From contig JAGASD010000010.1 of assembly GCA_017621885.1 (NCBI GenBank), positions 1 to 64,000 on the forward strand: 64,000 nucleotides of DNA. Direction: 5' to 3'. This stretch comes from Clostridia bacterium (GTDB lineage: Bacteria; Bacillota; Clostridia; Oscillospirales; Acutalibacteraceae). The translations under genes and the position numbers were made by a program. Shown in pieces: positions 1-8,557 of the stretch (position 1 is its first letter; each line of letters starts with the position of its first letter). Below the pieces are notes generated by a model that was not told where the DNA came from, did no database searches, and was given only the letters and a program-made list of their open reading frames with translations.

Positions 1-12
1 GAGGCAAAAAAG

Positions 13-89
13 TGGCGACCCGGAACGGGCTCGAACCGTCGACCTCTAGCGTGACAGGCTAGCGTTCTAACCAACTGAACTACCGGGCC
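13..89 (-). tRNA. tRNA-Asp (anticodon GTC)
   Basis: On the minus strand this folds as a complete cloverleaf: a 7-bp acceptor stem with one G-U pair, a 5-bp anticodon stem closing loop CTGTCAC (anticodon GTC, complement at 53-55), and a standard T loop TTCGAGC. The 3' CCA is encoded (13-15). It lies 6 bases downstream of tRNA-Val and is probably co-transcribed with it. Its terminator would lie outside the window. Confidence 0.95.
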
Positions 90-95
90 ACCTTT

Positions 96-171
96 TGGTG
101 GGAACAATAGGGCTCGAACCTATGACCCTCTGCTTGTAAGGCAGATGCTCTCCCAGCTGAGCTATGCTCCC
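96..171 (-). tRNA. tRNA-Val (anticodon TAC)
   Basis: The minus strand gives acceptor stem GGGAGCA/TGTTCCC, D arm GCTC/GAGC, and anticodon stem TCTGC/GCAGA closing a loop with anticodon TAC (complement at 136-138), plus T loop TTCGAGC. CCA is encoded (96-98). It is the first gene of a Val-Asp tRNA unit preceded by a strong promoter. Confidence 0.95.
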
Positions 172-177
172 GTGCTT

Positions 178-207
178 CGTTGTCGTGGCGTTTTGTTACC
201 GACAACG
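178..207 (-). other. Leader hairpin of the tRNA-Val/Asp transcript
   Basis: A perfect 8-bp inverted repeat (CGTTGTCG at 178-185, CGACAACG at 200-207) lies between the promoter and the 5' end of tRNA-Val. In the precursor transcript it would form a hairpin just upstream of the tRNA. A role as a processing signal is inferred. Confidence 0.5.
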
Positions 208-213
208 ATAGAT

Positions 214-242
214 ACTATACACTATTGAAACAGATTTGTCAA
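214..242 (-). promoter_or_regulatory. Promoter of the tRNA-Val/Asp operon
   Basis: Minus-strand TTGACA (237-242), a 17-bp spacer, then TATAGT (214-219). This is a near-consensus housekeeping promoter placed to start just upstream of the leader hairpin. Confidence 0.85.
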
Positions 243-281
243 CAGTTTTTTTGAAGTTTTTTTAATTTTTTTCAAATATTT

Positions 282-1409
282 TTATACGCCTAAAATTGAC
301 CTTTTTGCATCCTCTACAATCTGCATCATATCTGCATATTTAGCCTCAATATCCTCAACAAGCTTAAACTGTGTACGAGCTCTGACAAGGTTATGCTCAG
401 GATATTCAGTCTTAAAATAAACGTCACCGTTAATAAAGTCACCTAAAAATCTGATACCGCATTCAAGGGTTAAAAGCTTTGCAGAAAAAGGAAGATAATT
501 GATTTCGTTTTCGGTAAGGCTCTTACCTGCAGCTTCAAGATAACCTTCAACATAAGCTTTGAAATATTCAAGGCTCAAGGACACCTTTGATAAATCTGTT
601 TCGTCTTCTGCAGCTGTATTAGCACCGAATCTGATACTGTCACCAAAATCATACAAAGATGAACCGGGCATAACAGTGTCAAGGTCAACAACACAAATAC
701 CTTTTTTTGTGGTATTATCAAAAAGAACGTTATTGAGCTTCGTATCATTGTGTGTTACTCTTACGGGTAACATACCGCTGTCGAGCAAATCAGTAATTAC
801 CGAACAGTCTTTTTCACGAGAAAGAACGAAATCAATTTCGGGTTTAGCTTCGTTTTTACGACCTGAAGCATTTTTTTCAAGTGCTTCTACAAAATCTTTA
901 AATCTTGAAGGTGTATTATGGAAATTCGGAATGGTCTCATAGAGAGTATCAATAGGATAATCTGCAAGAAGATTCTGGAAAATACCGAAGCTTAAAGCCG
1001 CGCTTTTAAAGTCATCAGGTGAGGTAAGCTCACTGATAGAGAAAGTATCTTCAACAAAGTTATACATTCTCCAACAGCCACCATCCTCTGCCATATAATA
1101 ATTCATGCCGTCCTTTGCAGGGTAAACAGTAAGTGTTTCACGAGAGGGATCACCACCCGCTGCTTCGATTTTTTTTCGAAGGAAAGCAGTTACTCCCATT
1201 ACGTTTTCCATAAGCTCAACAGGCATTTTAAATACATTTGTATTAATTCTCTGTAAAAGATAACGAACCTTTTCACCATTATCCAAAAGATATTCAACGA
1301 TATATGTATCATTTATATGCCCTGCGGTTATGGGTTTATAACCGGTAATTTCACCATATTCCGGAAACGCCTTAATTATTTCCATCATATTTGTTTCAGT
1401 TGCTGTCAT
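282..1409 (-). CDS. N-acetylhexosamine 1-kinase-like phosphotransferase
   Basis: A 375-residue APH-fold kinase that most resembles the NahK/LnpB family, which phosphorylates GlcNAc/GalNAc at C1. The family signature GHINDTY is at residues 30-36, followed by a Gln/Asn/Phe-rich stretch like that of NahK. The catalytic segment HNDTKLNN is near residue 220 and the metal-binding DLDTVMPG near 242, the kinase HxD and DFG equivalents. It has no signal peptide, so it is cytoplasmic. The start has GGAG eight bases upstream. It is the last gene of an operon after a CBM9-like protein (14-nt overlap) and an N-acylglucosamine 2-epimerase, which supports a role in amino-sugar salvage. The substrate is inferred from family and context; a related sugar or amino-alcohol kinase remains possible. 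Confidence 0.8.
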   Translation of the reverse strand: MTATETNMMEIIKAFPEYGEITGYKPITAGHINDTYIVEYLLDNGEKVRYLLQRINTNVFKMPVELMENVMGVTAFLRKKIEAAGGDPSRETLTVYPAKDGMNYYMAEDGGCWRMYNFVEDTFSISELTSPDDFKSAALSFGIFQNLLADYPIDTLYETIPNFHNTPSRFKDFVEALEKNASGRKNEAKPEIDFVLSREKDCSVITDLLDSGMLPVRVTHNDTKLNNVLFDNTTKKGICVVDLDTVMPGSSLYDFGDSIRFGANTAAEDETDLSKVSLSLEYFKAYVEGYLEAAGKSLTENEINYLPFSAKLLTLECGIRFLGDFINGDVYFKTEYPEHNLVRARTQFKLVEDIEAKYADMMQIVEDAKRSILGV

Positions 1410-2040
1410 TTTCAGTTCTCCTTTTTATAAATACTGCAAAACATTCGGGGTTATGAAATCCCGGAGGTAAAGTTGTAACGGGGGAAAAAGCGAGATAATG
1501 AGGTATCGCACAACCATCACCACATTTATAGAAGTTAGCTTTCAACTTTGTAAAACTAACATCCTTAATCTTATATAAACTACAAAGAAAATCCTTAGTA
1601 AGCGTAACTTTAACACCCCAAAAAGAACCACCGGCATCATTACCTTTAAAGGGTTCAACAATCGGTGTTTTGTCTGTCAACGCGGTTATAAATACTCTGT
1701 CATACTTACCTTTACCGAATTCAGAAAGGAAAACTCCTTTTGAATTCATTTCAACATTTATGTACTCATCCCGTCCCTCAACGGGAGCAACAAAGAACTC
1801 AAGGCAACTGTCGGTATAAACAGGGTCATCGCGTTTAACACAAACGCTGCGGGGATTTTGTTCATAGCATTTAAGAGTTGTCACCAACTCATCACCAACG
1901 ACACCAATTTTAAAATATGTAAGAGGCCTGTAAGGCGGATCACTTTCCCAATGATACGACGTTAAGCGATGAAAACATTCATTTTCAAATTGTTCAAAAT
2001 CATCATAAAAACAAAGCTCGTTATAAACTTTTAAATCCAT
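1396..2040 (-). CDS. CBM9-like (DOMON-type) carbohydrate-binding protein, cytoplasmic
   Basis: A 214-residue single-domain protein resembling the carbohydrate-binding family 9-like domain of gut Firmicutes and Bacteroidetes. It has the typical segment DSCLEFFVAP near residue 78, followed by YINVEMNSKG and a C-terminal beta-rich part with FWGVKVTLTK. There is no signal peptide or membrane segment, which is unusual for a carbohydrate-binding module and suggests action on soluble intracellular sugars or as a partner of the flanking enzymes. The start has AGGG seven bases upstream. Its end overlaps the kinase gene by 14 nt and its start lies 9 bp after the epimerase gene, so the three are almost certainly co-transcribed. 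Its exact ligand cannot be read from the sequence. Confidence 0.75.
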   Translation of the reverse strand: MDLKVYNELCFYDDFEQFENECFHRLTSYHWESDPPYRPLTYFKIGVVGDELVTTLKCYEQNPRSVCVKRDDPVYTDSCLEFFVAPVEGRDEYINVEMNSKGVFLSEFGKGKYDRVFITALTDKTPIVEPFKGNDAGGSFWGVKVTLTKDFLCSLYKIKDVSFTKLKANFYKCGDGCAIPHYLAFSPVTTLPPGFHNPECFAVFIKRRTENDSN

Positions 2041-2049
2041 AATAAACCC

Positions 2050-3207
2050 TTATTTCATAAAAGATACAATATCATTGGTTTCATCCATAACAGCCATAAT
2101 CATATACAATCTCGGAATATGGAACGGACCTTTAAAGACATTACCTTTAAGTGAAGTAGAAACGGTATTGTCATAATGAAGATAACCGTACCATTCACCG
2201 CATTCATCATCGCAAAAATTCTTTTCGCAATATTCTTTTAATTCATTATATACACTATTATATTTCTCGTCATTAAGTTTAAGATAAGCAAGCCTTGCAG
2301 CAATCATAGCTTCACATTGCGGCCACCATAGCTTCATATCCCATTCAAGCTGTACCGGAGGATTACCGTTCAAATCAGTGAAAGCAATAATACCACCGTG
2401 CTTATTATCAATACCTAAAGGCAAAGTGATATCAATAATTCTCTTTGCGGCAGAAACAGCATTATCATTTCCTGTTACAATACCCTCAGCCATAATAAAC
2501 CAGGCAGCTTCAAGTGAATGACCGGGATTAACAATTCTTCCGTTAGGACTGTCAACAAACTCCCCTGCCTTTGTTACGCTTTCAAGAAGAGCGCGTTCTG
2601 TAAGATAACCACCGTTAAGAATTTCTTCAAGGCATTCCTGAGCAAAGGGATTGTATTTATCCCAAAGCCCGTCAATGCTACGCATAACCTGAGTTGTAGC
2701 AAGCATAATCATTACGGGCGAAAGTGCTTTTGAATCAAGATTATCAGGATTAATTTTGGGCTGATTTTTTCTTATACCCTTGAAACACTCTAATGCAACA
2801 TTATAATACTTTTCTGCATCTGCAAGAACATTTTCATCACCGGTCGATTTATATAGCTCTGCACAACCGATAGCTGCGAAGGTTTCTGAAAAATAGTATC
2901 TTCTTTTCTGCAGCTCTCTGCCGTCTGCGGTGACGGTAAAAAACATTCTTCCGTCAGCATCGGTACATTTGGGGAGAAAGGAATAGATATTCTTAGCCGC
3001 TTTAAGGTATTCTTCATTCTTCTCAATTAAGTTGTATGCTTTAGAAAACACCCAGAGGGCTCGTCCCTGAAACCACACACTTTTATCTGTACCGTAAATT
3101 TTACCTTCGCGGTCAAGGCAGGTATAAATACCGCCATTTTCATAATCTATGGCGTTGTTGAGCCAAAAAGGTAAAATGTTTTCAATTAAATCTTTTCTGT
3201 AATTCAT
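2050..3207 (-). CDS. N-acylglucosamine 2-epimerase family protein
   Basis: An (alpha/alpha)6-barrel epimerase of the AGE/RnBP family, which interconverts GlcNAc and ManNAc. Visible family marks are the GGIYTCLDREG and TDKSVWFQGRALW segments in the N-terminal third, KRRYYFSE, the active-site GHSLEAAWF around residue 245, and the late WYGYLHYDN carrying a conserved histidine. It has 385 residues, close to the usual length of about 390-400. A longer reading would begin six codons upstream, but that ATG overlaps the sequence GGAG that serves as ribosome site for the ATG at 3207, so I chose the latter. First gene of the epimerase-CBM9-kinase operon. A related specificity such as cellobiose 2-epimerase is less likely because the RnBP-type motifs are present. 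Confidence 0.85.
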   Translation of the reverse strand: MNYRKDLIENILPFWLNNAIDYENGGIYTCLDREGKIYGTDKSVWFQGRALWVFSKAYNLIEKNEEYLKAAKNIYSFLPKCTDADGRMFFTVTADGRELQKRRYYFSETFAAIGCAELYKSTGDENVLADAEKYYNVALECFKGIRKNQPKINPDNLDSKALSPVMIMLATTQVMRSIDGLWDKYNPFAQECLEEILNGGYLTERALLESVTKAGEFVDSPNGRIVNPGHSLEAAWFIMAEGIVTGNDNAVSAAKRIIDITLPLGIDNKHGGIIAFTDLNGNPPVQLEWDMKLWWPQCEAMIAARLAYLKLNDEKYNSVYNELKEYCEKNFCDDECGEWYGYLHYDNTVSTSLKGNVFKGPFHIPRLYMIMAVMDETNDIVSFMK

Positions 3208-3305
3208 AAAAGCATCTCCAAACAATTAATATTACAACATAACAGACTAAATATAACACAAATATCTGCAAAAAACAACAATTTAATTTATTTTACACAT
3301 ATTTA

Positions 3306-3334
3306 TTGAAGTGTTAAATATTTCGTGATAAAAT
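3306..3334 (+). promoter_or_regulatory. Promoter of the metallophosphoesterase gene
   Basis: TTGAAG (3306-3311), a 17-bp spacer and TAAAAT (3329-3334), ending 27 bp before the ATG at 3362. The ribosome site GGGAG lies between. Confidence 0.6.
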
Positions 3335-3361
3335 GCTTAAATAGATGAAAGGGAGTTTTTT

Positions 3362-4717
3362 ATGAGTTTGTGTAATTTTTATTTAATAACAGATACCCAC
3401 TTTTTCAAAAATTCTTTAGGTGCATTCGGTGAGGCTTACGACGAATTTATGCGTTTTGAGCAAAAATGCTTAGCTGAAACAGAAGCCATTAACAATGCTG
3501 TATTTTCCTTTCTTGCCGAAACTGAAAAAACAGACACAATTCTTATAGCCGGTGACTTATCCTTTAACGGTGAAAAAGAAAGCCATATCGGATTCATTAA
3601 GCTTCTTAACAAATTAAAAGAAAAGGGAAAAAAAGTTTTCGTTGTAACTGCAGGTCACGATTTTAATGATACATGTTACGGCTACAGTTCAGAAAAGGGC
3701 AAATATAAAGTTGAAGCAACAAAACGAAACGAGCTTTTTGATTTATATTATGAGTTCGGTTTCAAGGATGCCATTGCAGTTGACAAAAAGCATCTTTCTT
3801 ACGTTGCGCAGATTGCCGACGGTGTAAGATTACTTGCATTAAACAACGACGGAAGCGATGAAATCAAAGAAGGCTTTGACAACGAGCAACTTGAATGGAT
3901 AAAAGAGCAAGCTAATAAAGCTGCAGAAGAGGGTCAGATGATGTTTGCCATGAACCACTACCCTCTTCTTGCAGGTCAGCCGATCCTTTCATTAATATCA
4001 TCTGCGGTACAAAAGAATGCCGCAGAAGCTGTTGAAGTACTCGCGGATTCAGGTGTAAATCTCGTTTTTACAGGTCATATGCACAACCAGAGCATCAACG
4101 AAAAAACCACTGAATCCGGTAACAAATTTTATGATGTTTGCACGGGTTCAATAATAGCTGCCCCTGCAAGTATGCGTTTTGTTACGATCGAAGACAAATA
4201 CACTGTTGACATAAAAACCGAACCCATCCCCGATTTTGAATGGGACACAAACGGAAAATCCTTCAAGCAGTACCTATCCGATATGTTTGACAGCATGATA
4301 CTTAATATGCTTGAAGATATGCGTGACAATCCCGAAAGAATGCTACATAAGCTTGGTATAAAAAACGAGAAATTAAAGCCTGTATTCGGGTTTGTTGGCA
4401 AAAAGCTAGATAGTATTACAGTTGACAAAACCACCCGTTTACTTGCAGTTAAATGTGATGAATCAATTAAAAAAATGCTTTTAAAAGATTTTATATGTAA
4501 GCTGGTTCGTGATGTATTCTCCGGAAATCAGACAATGAAGGAAGGCACACCCGAGGGAGATACTCTTTTAAGAGTTTTAAGAAGGTATAACTTCATTTTA
4601 AAAAGAATCAAACTTAAAAACACAGATGGTGAACCCGTTGATTTATTTGAATTGCTCAAGCACAGCGCAGGTAATTACGGAATTGACGATTACAATGCAG
4701 TTTTAAAATTGAACTAA
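3362..4717 (+). CDS. Calcineurin-like metallophosphoesterase
   Basis: A 451-residue cytoplasmic metallophosphoesterase. The metal-binding motifs appear in order: DTH at residues 10-12, AGDLSFNGEKESH near 60, AGHDF near 97 in place of the usual GNH(D/E), MNHYP near 198 and FTGHMHNQ near 237. The Asn of GNH(D/E), which normally bridges the two metals, is replaced by Gly. The C-terminal 180 residues are unlike the catalytic core and were not recognised. The gene stands alone with its own promoter and a strong terminator. The substrate is unknown; phosphodiesters or phosphomonoesters are both possible. Confidence 0.8.
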   Translation: MSLCNFYLITDTHFFKNSLGAFGEAYDEFMRFEQKCLAETEAINNAVFSFLAETEKTDTILIAGDLSFNGEKESHIGFIKLLNKLKEKGKKVFVVTAGHDFNDTCYGYSSEKGKYKVEATKRNELFDLYYEFGFKDAIAVDKKHLSYVAQIADGVRLLALNNDGSDEIKEGFDNEQLEWIKEQANKAAEEGQMMFAMNHYPLLAGQPILSLISSAVQKNAAEAVEVLADSGVNLVFTGHMHNQSINEKTTESGNKFYDVCTGSIIAAPASMRFVTIEDKYTVDIKTEPIPDFEWDTNGKSFKQYLSDMFDSMILNMLEDMRDNPERMLHKLGIKNEKLKPVFGFVGKKLDSITVDKTTRLLAVKCDESIKKMLLKDFICKLVRDVFSGNQTMKEGTPEGDTLLRVLRRYNFILKRIKLKNTDGEPVDLFELLKHSAGNYGIDDYNAVLKLN

Positions 4718-4720
4718 AAT

Positions 4721-4763
4721 AACGCGGCTGTAAAACACAAGTCTTTTTACAGCCGCGTTTTAA
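4721..4763 (+). terminator. Rho-independent terminator
   Basis: A 15-bp perfect GC-containing stem (4721-4735 with 4745-4759), a 9-base loop and a following T-rich stretch. It lies 4 bp after the metallophosphoesterase stop codon. Confidence 0.9.
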
Positions 4764-4815
4764 TATTCAGATTCGTTTTTTCAACTAACCTTTTAGTTTG
4801 TACTCTATGTTTTTC

Positions 4816-4844
4816 TTGTATTTATCAGGGGGTTATGATATAAT
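4816..4844 (+). promoter_or_regulatory. Promoter of the dockerin-esterase gene
   Basis: TTGTAT (4816-4821), a 17-bp spacer and TATAAT (4839-4844). It lies downstream of the first in-frame ATG at 4798, which shows that the true start must be the later GTG at 4873. Confidence 0.75.
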
Positions 4845-4872
4845 AATTCGGATAAATAAAAAAGGTGATATT

Positions 4873-7800
4873 GTGAAAATTATCAGTATAATGCTTTCTT
4901 TAATAATTTGTCTCTCCTGCTTTGTCTTTCCGGTCAGTGCAGAAGAGAGCGAGGAAACTACCCCCGTGATTTCTTCTGAGAATATTATTTCGTATAACTC
5001 AGACGGCACTCTGACTGTTGAAGATGACGACGGTGTGCAGTACGTAGTGTTTATGGTTACAAATATTCTTTACAGTAATCTTGAGCCTTACGTTTCAGAA
5101 ATGGTTACTTTACACGGAGAAATCGACCCCAATTCAGACAGAATGTACGCATTCGGCGTTGTTGGTCCTATGTGCATAACACAATCTATTGAAGAAATGA
5201 ATGCCGAGGTTAATTCAGTATTTGCGCTTGCAGAAAAATATAATGTACCGGTGTTTTTCCAGATGGATGATTGCACAAATTATTCTCAGGAGTTTGGTAA
5301 CGGTGCAACTACAGCTGATGGCGGTAAATTTTATAATGACCCCGAAATGTGCGAATGGGTAGCATTTCCTTCCGAGGGTGAAGAGTGGGGCGGTCAGAGA
5401 TACGGTATGCTTCCCAGGTGGCATTGTAACTGGAGCGGTGTTCCGTTTGCAACCCCCGGTGGTTTCCCCTGCTACAATTCCGAAAAATACCTTAACTGGT
5501 ATGAAAAGCAGGTAACCGAGGGCTTTATCAAGCCTTTGATGGAAAACTATAACCGTCTTAAAGCAGAGGGAAAGGGTTATCTTCTTGCAGGTATAAACAC
5601 CGGTTGGGAAACACAGATTCCCGATTACACAAACGATACATACGCATCTTTGCAGGATTTTGAAAAAGCACAGTATGGTATGCATGCGCTTTATAATATG
5701 GGTTATAACGAAGACTCATTAAAAAAAGAAGCTGACGAGCGTTTGATGAGTGTTGATGAGTTGAAAAGAGAGCTTCTTTACGGAGTGCTTGCTGATTACA
5801 TAGAGTTCACTTGTAAGATGTTTTATGATGCGGGTGTTGAAAAGAGCAAAATTTTCTCGCATATTGTGTCAATATCTTCTTTTCTCGGAAAATGCACCAC
5901 CGTATTCCCCCCCTCATATGTTTGCATAAATGATTATTGCACTCCCGGTTGGACAATGAGTCCCAAAACCTGTCCCTATGACCTTGATTTACTCGAAAAA
6001 CAGTTAGCCGAAAACGGCAGAAATGAATATGTAAATGCTGAAGGTTACGCTCATTATGATGACGTTGCAACCTGCACGGCATATTTCGAGGAAAGCTTGT
6101 GCGGTAACGCAAAGCTTATAACGGTTTTCGGATACGACCAGGCTACAGGTACTTACGGATATCAGAAATCACCTGATTTTTATTTTGTCAAAGTAACAAG
6201 ATCGTGGTTAGCCCGTGAAATAGGTCCCGATTATTATTGGAGCAAACGCCCGAGTCTTGTTGCTCAAAAGGATAATTGTAATGAAAACGGTTGCACAGGA
6301 ACGTACTCCAACGGTTTTTGTACGGCAAACAGTTCTCACTACGAAAAAGCACCATTAAGCGATAACGAGGGTTACAAAATTTTAAATGCAGGTCACCTTT
6401 ACTGGTTCGCAAATCACGTTAATAACGGTAATACCGACGCAAAAGCAGAGCTCGGAGCTGATATTATTGTTAACACCGGTGTTATTGATGGTTCAGGAGC
6501 AGTCCAAAACGGTTCTTTCCGTTCCTGGACACCTATTGCAAGCGGTGAAACAAGTGTAATTGGCACTTACAAGGGTGAAAAATTCCAAGGAACCTTTGAT
6601 GGTAAGGGCTATACAATTAACGGTTTATACATAAGCACATCCGACAGATACATAGGCTTATTCGGATACAACAGCAGCGGAACAATTAAAAATGTCGGTG
6701 TTATTAATTCGTATTTTGCAGGCGGAAGATATACAGGAGCAATTGCAGGACAAAACGAAGGCACTATAACAAACTGCTATAGCAACAGCACATCTGATTG
6801 CAGCCGTTACACGGGCGGTATAGCAGGTAACAATACGGGTACAATTTCTAACTGCTACAACGTAGGTAAAATTACAGGTACTTCGAGTAGCGCATTCAGC
6901 CCCGCATATTATGTTGGCGGCATAAGCGGTGCAAACGACAAGAACATCGCAAACTGCTTTTATATAAACGGCTGTGCTTCAGCGGCTGACAAAACACAAA
7001 ACGGTATAGGAGCAGGAAGAAACTCAACAACCGCAGATACAGCCAACGTTACAACTGCTAAAGAAGCGAATCAATTTTACAGCGGTGAGGTTGCATATTT
7101 ATTACAAGCTGCAAATACTGTTCAAACCTGGGGTCAGAAAGGAAATGTTGTCAATACTCTCCCCTGTGTCTCAGGAAGAGAATTATATGCAGTTGCAAAA
7201 TACACGTCAGATACAGGTTACTCAATAGCGAGTCTCGGTGACGTGAACGACGATACATTAGTTGATGAAAATGATTATCAAGTTTTTGTAAACGTTGCTT
7301 TAAGTGACGAAAACACCGTTGATGATATTCCCGAAAGAATTCCTTTCCTGCGCGGAGATATAAACGGCGACTGGGTTGTTGACGTACTTGATGCTTCTCT
7401 TGTTTACAGAATGTATTTTGGTCAATATAAAGTTCCCATACATTTATCCGGTGACTTTGACGGCGACGGTGTATGCACCGATTCAGACACAGAAAAAATA
7501 AAGGAAACAATAACCAACAAATATTATGTAGGTAAAGGTCCTCTGTATTCTTGCGACTTTAACGGTGACGGTTATCTGGATGATTGGGATTTGGAATATG
7601 CTTATCGCGTTTCAGCTAATGATAACTACGTTTACTTTAACACAAAGTATGGCAGTCACGAAAGACACACCTTCGATTTATATATACCCAAAGACAAAAA
7701 GGTTGTGGGCATAGTCCTTATGCTTCACGGCGGAGCATGGATAGGCGGAAGTAAAGAAGGCTACAGACCGCGACTTGAAGAATTTGCCTCCAAGGGCTAT

Positions 7801-8448
7801 GCGGCAGCAGCGGTTAACTACCGTTATATTTGCGACACCGTTGATCTTGACGATATTATGGATGATATTGAACAAGCTGTAGCGCTTATGAAAAAAATTG
7901 CAGATTCCCACGGTGTTGAAATTTCCGGCTTCCTTTCTACCGGCGGTTCTGCAGGCGGACATCTGGCGCTTCATTATGCATATTCAAGAGCCGAAACCTC
8001 AGCGATACCTCCTGCGGCAGTTGTCAGCGACTGCGGACCGACAGATTTATCTGACGAATATTATTACTACAACGAGGATTTGCAGAAAAACAACGGTATT
8101 GGTGACCCTGAGTATGTTGCACAGGTTCTGGGTTGGGCCGGAGGCTACAAGCACTCATACGCTACAAGAGCCGAGGCGAAGGAAGCATTAAGATTCGTTT
8201 CACCTATATATTATGTAAACGAAAATACTGTTCCCACAGTAATCAACCACGGTATGCTCGATGATATAGTCCCATACAGAAATGCTGTTGAATTAGATGC
8301 AAAGTTAACCGAATACGGCATTGAACACGTACTTAATTCTTACCCGAATTCCGGTCACGGCTTAGATGCAGACCCTGAGAATATGGCATACAATGAAGCT
8401 CTTTTGCAGCAGTACGTTGTTAAATTCCTTGACTCTGTTGATAAATAG
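4873..8448 (+). CDS. Secreted multidomain protein: TIM-barrel-like region, GLUG repeats, dockerin-type repeats, esterase
   Basis: A 1191-residue exported protein. The start is the GTG at 4873, preceded by AAAGGTG; it gives a clean signal peptide (hydrophobic core LSLIICLSCFVF, cleavage after VSA). Residues about 30-470 form a large Trp- and Tyr-rich region that looks like a glycoside-hydrolase barrel but matches no family I can name. About 490-740 contain GLUG-type motifs (GGIAGNNTGTISNCY and relatives), a beta-helical repeat. About 785-915 hold four calcium loops of dockerin/EF-hand type (DINGDWVVDVLD, DFDGDGVCTDSD, DFNGDGYLDDWD and one weaker). The C-terminal 265 residues are an alpha/beta-hydrolase esterase with HGGAW, nucleophile motif GGSAGGHL near 1024, and late Asp (HGMLDD) and His (NSGHGL). 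It probably deacylates glycans on a cell-surface or cellulosome-like complex; this role is inferred. Confidence 0.8.
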   Translation: MKIISIMLSLIICLSCFVFPVSAEESEETTPVISSENIISYNSDGTLTVEDDDGVQYVVFMVTNILYSNLEPYVSEMVTLHGEIDPNSDRMYAFGVVGPMCITQSIEEMNAEVNSVFALAEKYNVPVFFQMDDCTNYSQEFGNGATTADGGKFYNDPEMCEWVAFPSEGEEWGGQRYGMLPRWHCNWSGVPFATPGGFPCYNSEKYLNWYEKQVTEGFIKPLMENYNRLKAEGKGYLLAGINTGWETQIPDYTNDTYASLQDFEKAQYGMHALYNMGYNEDSLKKEADERLMSVDELKRELLYGVLADYIEFTCKMFYDAGVEKSKIFSHIVSISSFLGKCTTVFPPSYVCINDYCTPGWTMSPKTCPYDLDLLEKQLAENGRNEYVNAEGYAHYDDVATCTAYFEESLCGNAKLITVFGYDQATGTYGYQKSPDFYFVKVTRSWLAREIGPDYYWSKRPSLVAQKDNCNENGCTGTYSNGFCTANSSHYEKAPLSDNEGYKILNAGHLYWFANHVNNGNTDAKAELGADIIVNTGVIDGSGAVQNGSFRSWTPIASGETSVIGTYKGEKFQGTFDGKGYTINGLYISTSDRYIGLFGYNSSGTIKNVGVINSYFAGGRYTGAIAGQNEGTITNCYSNSTSDCSRYTGGIAGNNTGTISNCYNVGKITGTSSSAFSPAYYVGGISGANDKNIANCFYINGCASAADKTQNGIGAGRNSTTADTANVTTAKEANQFYSGEVAYLLQAANTVQTWGQKGNVVNTLPCVSGRELYAVAKYTSDTGYSIASLGDVNDDTLVDENDYQVFVNVALSDENTVDDIPERIPFLRGDINGDWVVDVLDASLVYRMYFGQYKVPIHLSGDFDGDGVCTDSDTEKIKETITNKYYVGKGPLYSCDFNGDGYLDDWDLEYAYRVSANDNYVYFNTKYGSHERHTFDLYIPKDKKVVGIVLMLHGGAWIGGSKEGYRPRLEEFASKGYAAAAVNYRYICDTVDLDDIMDDIEQAVALMKKIADSHGVEISGFLSTGGSAGGHLALHYAYSRAETSAIPPAAVVSDCGPTDLSDEYYYYNEDLQKNNGIGDPEYVAQVLGWAGGYKHSYATRAEAKEALRFVSPIYYVNENTVPTVINHGMLDDIVPYRNAVELDAKLTEYGIEHVLNSYPNSGHGLDADPENMAYNEALLQQYVVKFLDSVDK

Positions 8449-8483
8449 AATCAACAGAAAATACAGCTTTTAAACCGATAATT

Positions 8484-8528
8484 AAGAGCTACAAGCTTAC
8501 TGAAATGGTAAACTTGTAGCTCTTTTTC
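8484..8528 (+). terminator. Rho-independent terminator
   Basis: Stem of about 11 bp plus inner pairs (AGAGCTACAAG with CTTGTAGCTCT) followed by TTTTT. It ends the dockerin-esterase transcript and lies between convergent genes. Confidence 0.85.
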
Positions 8529-8557
8529 TATTTAAAAATATCTACTGAGAGTTTAAA

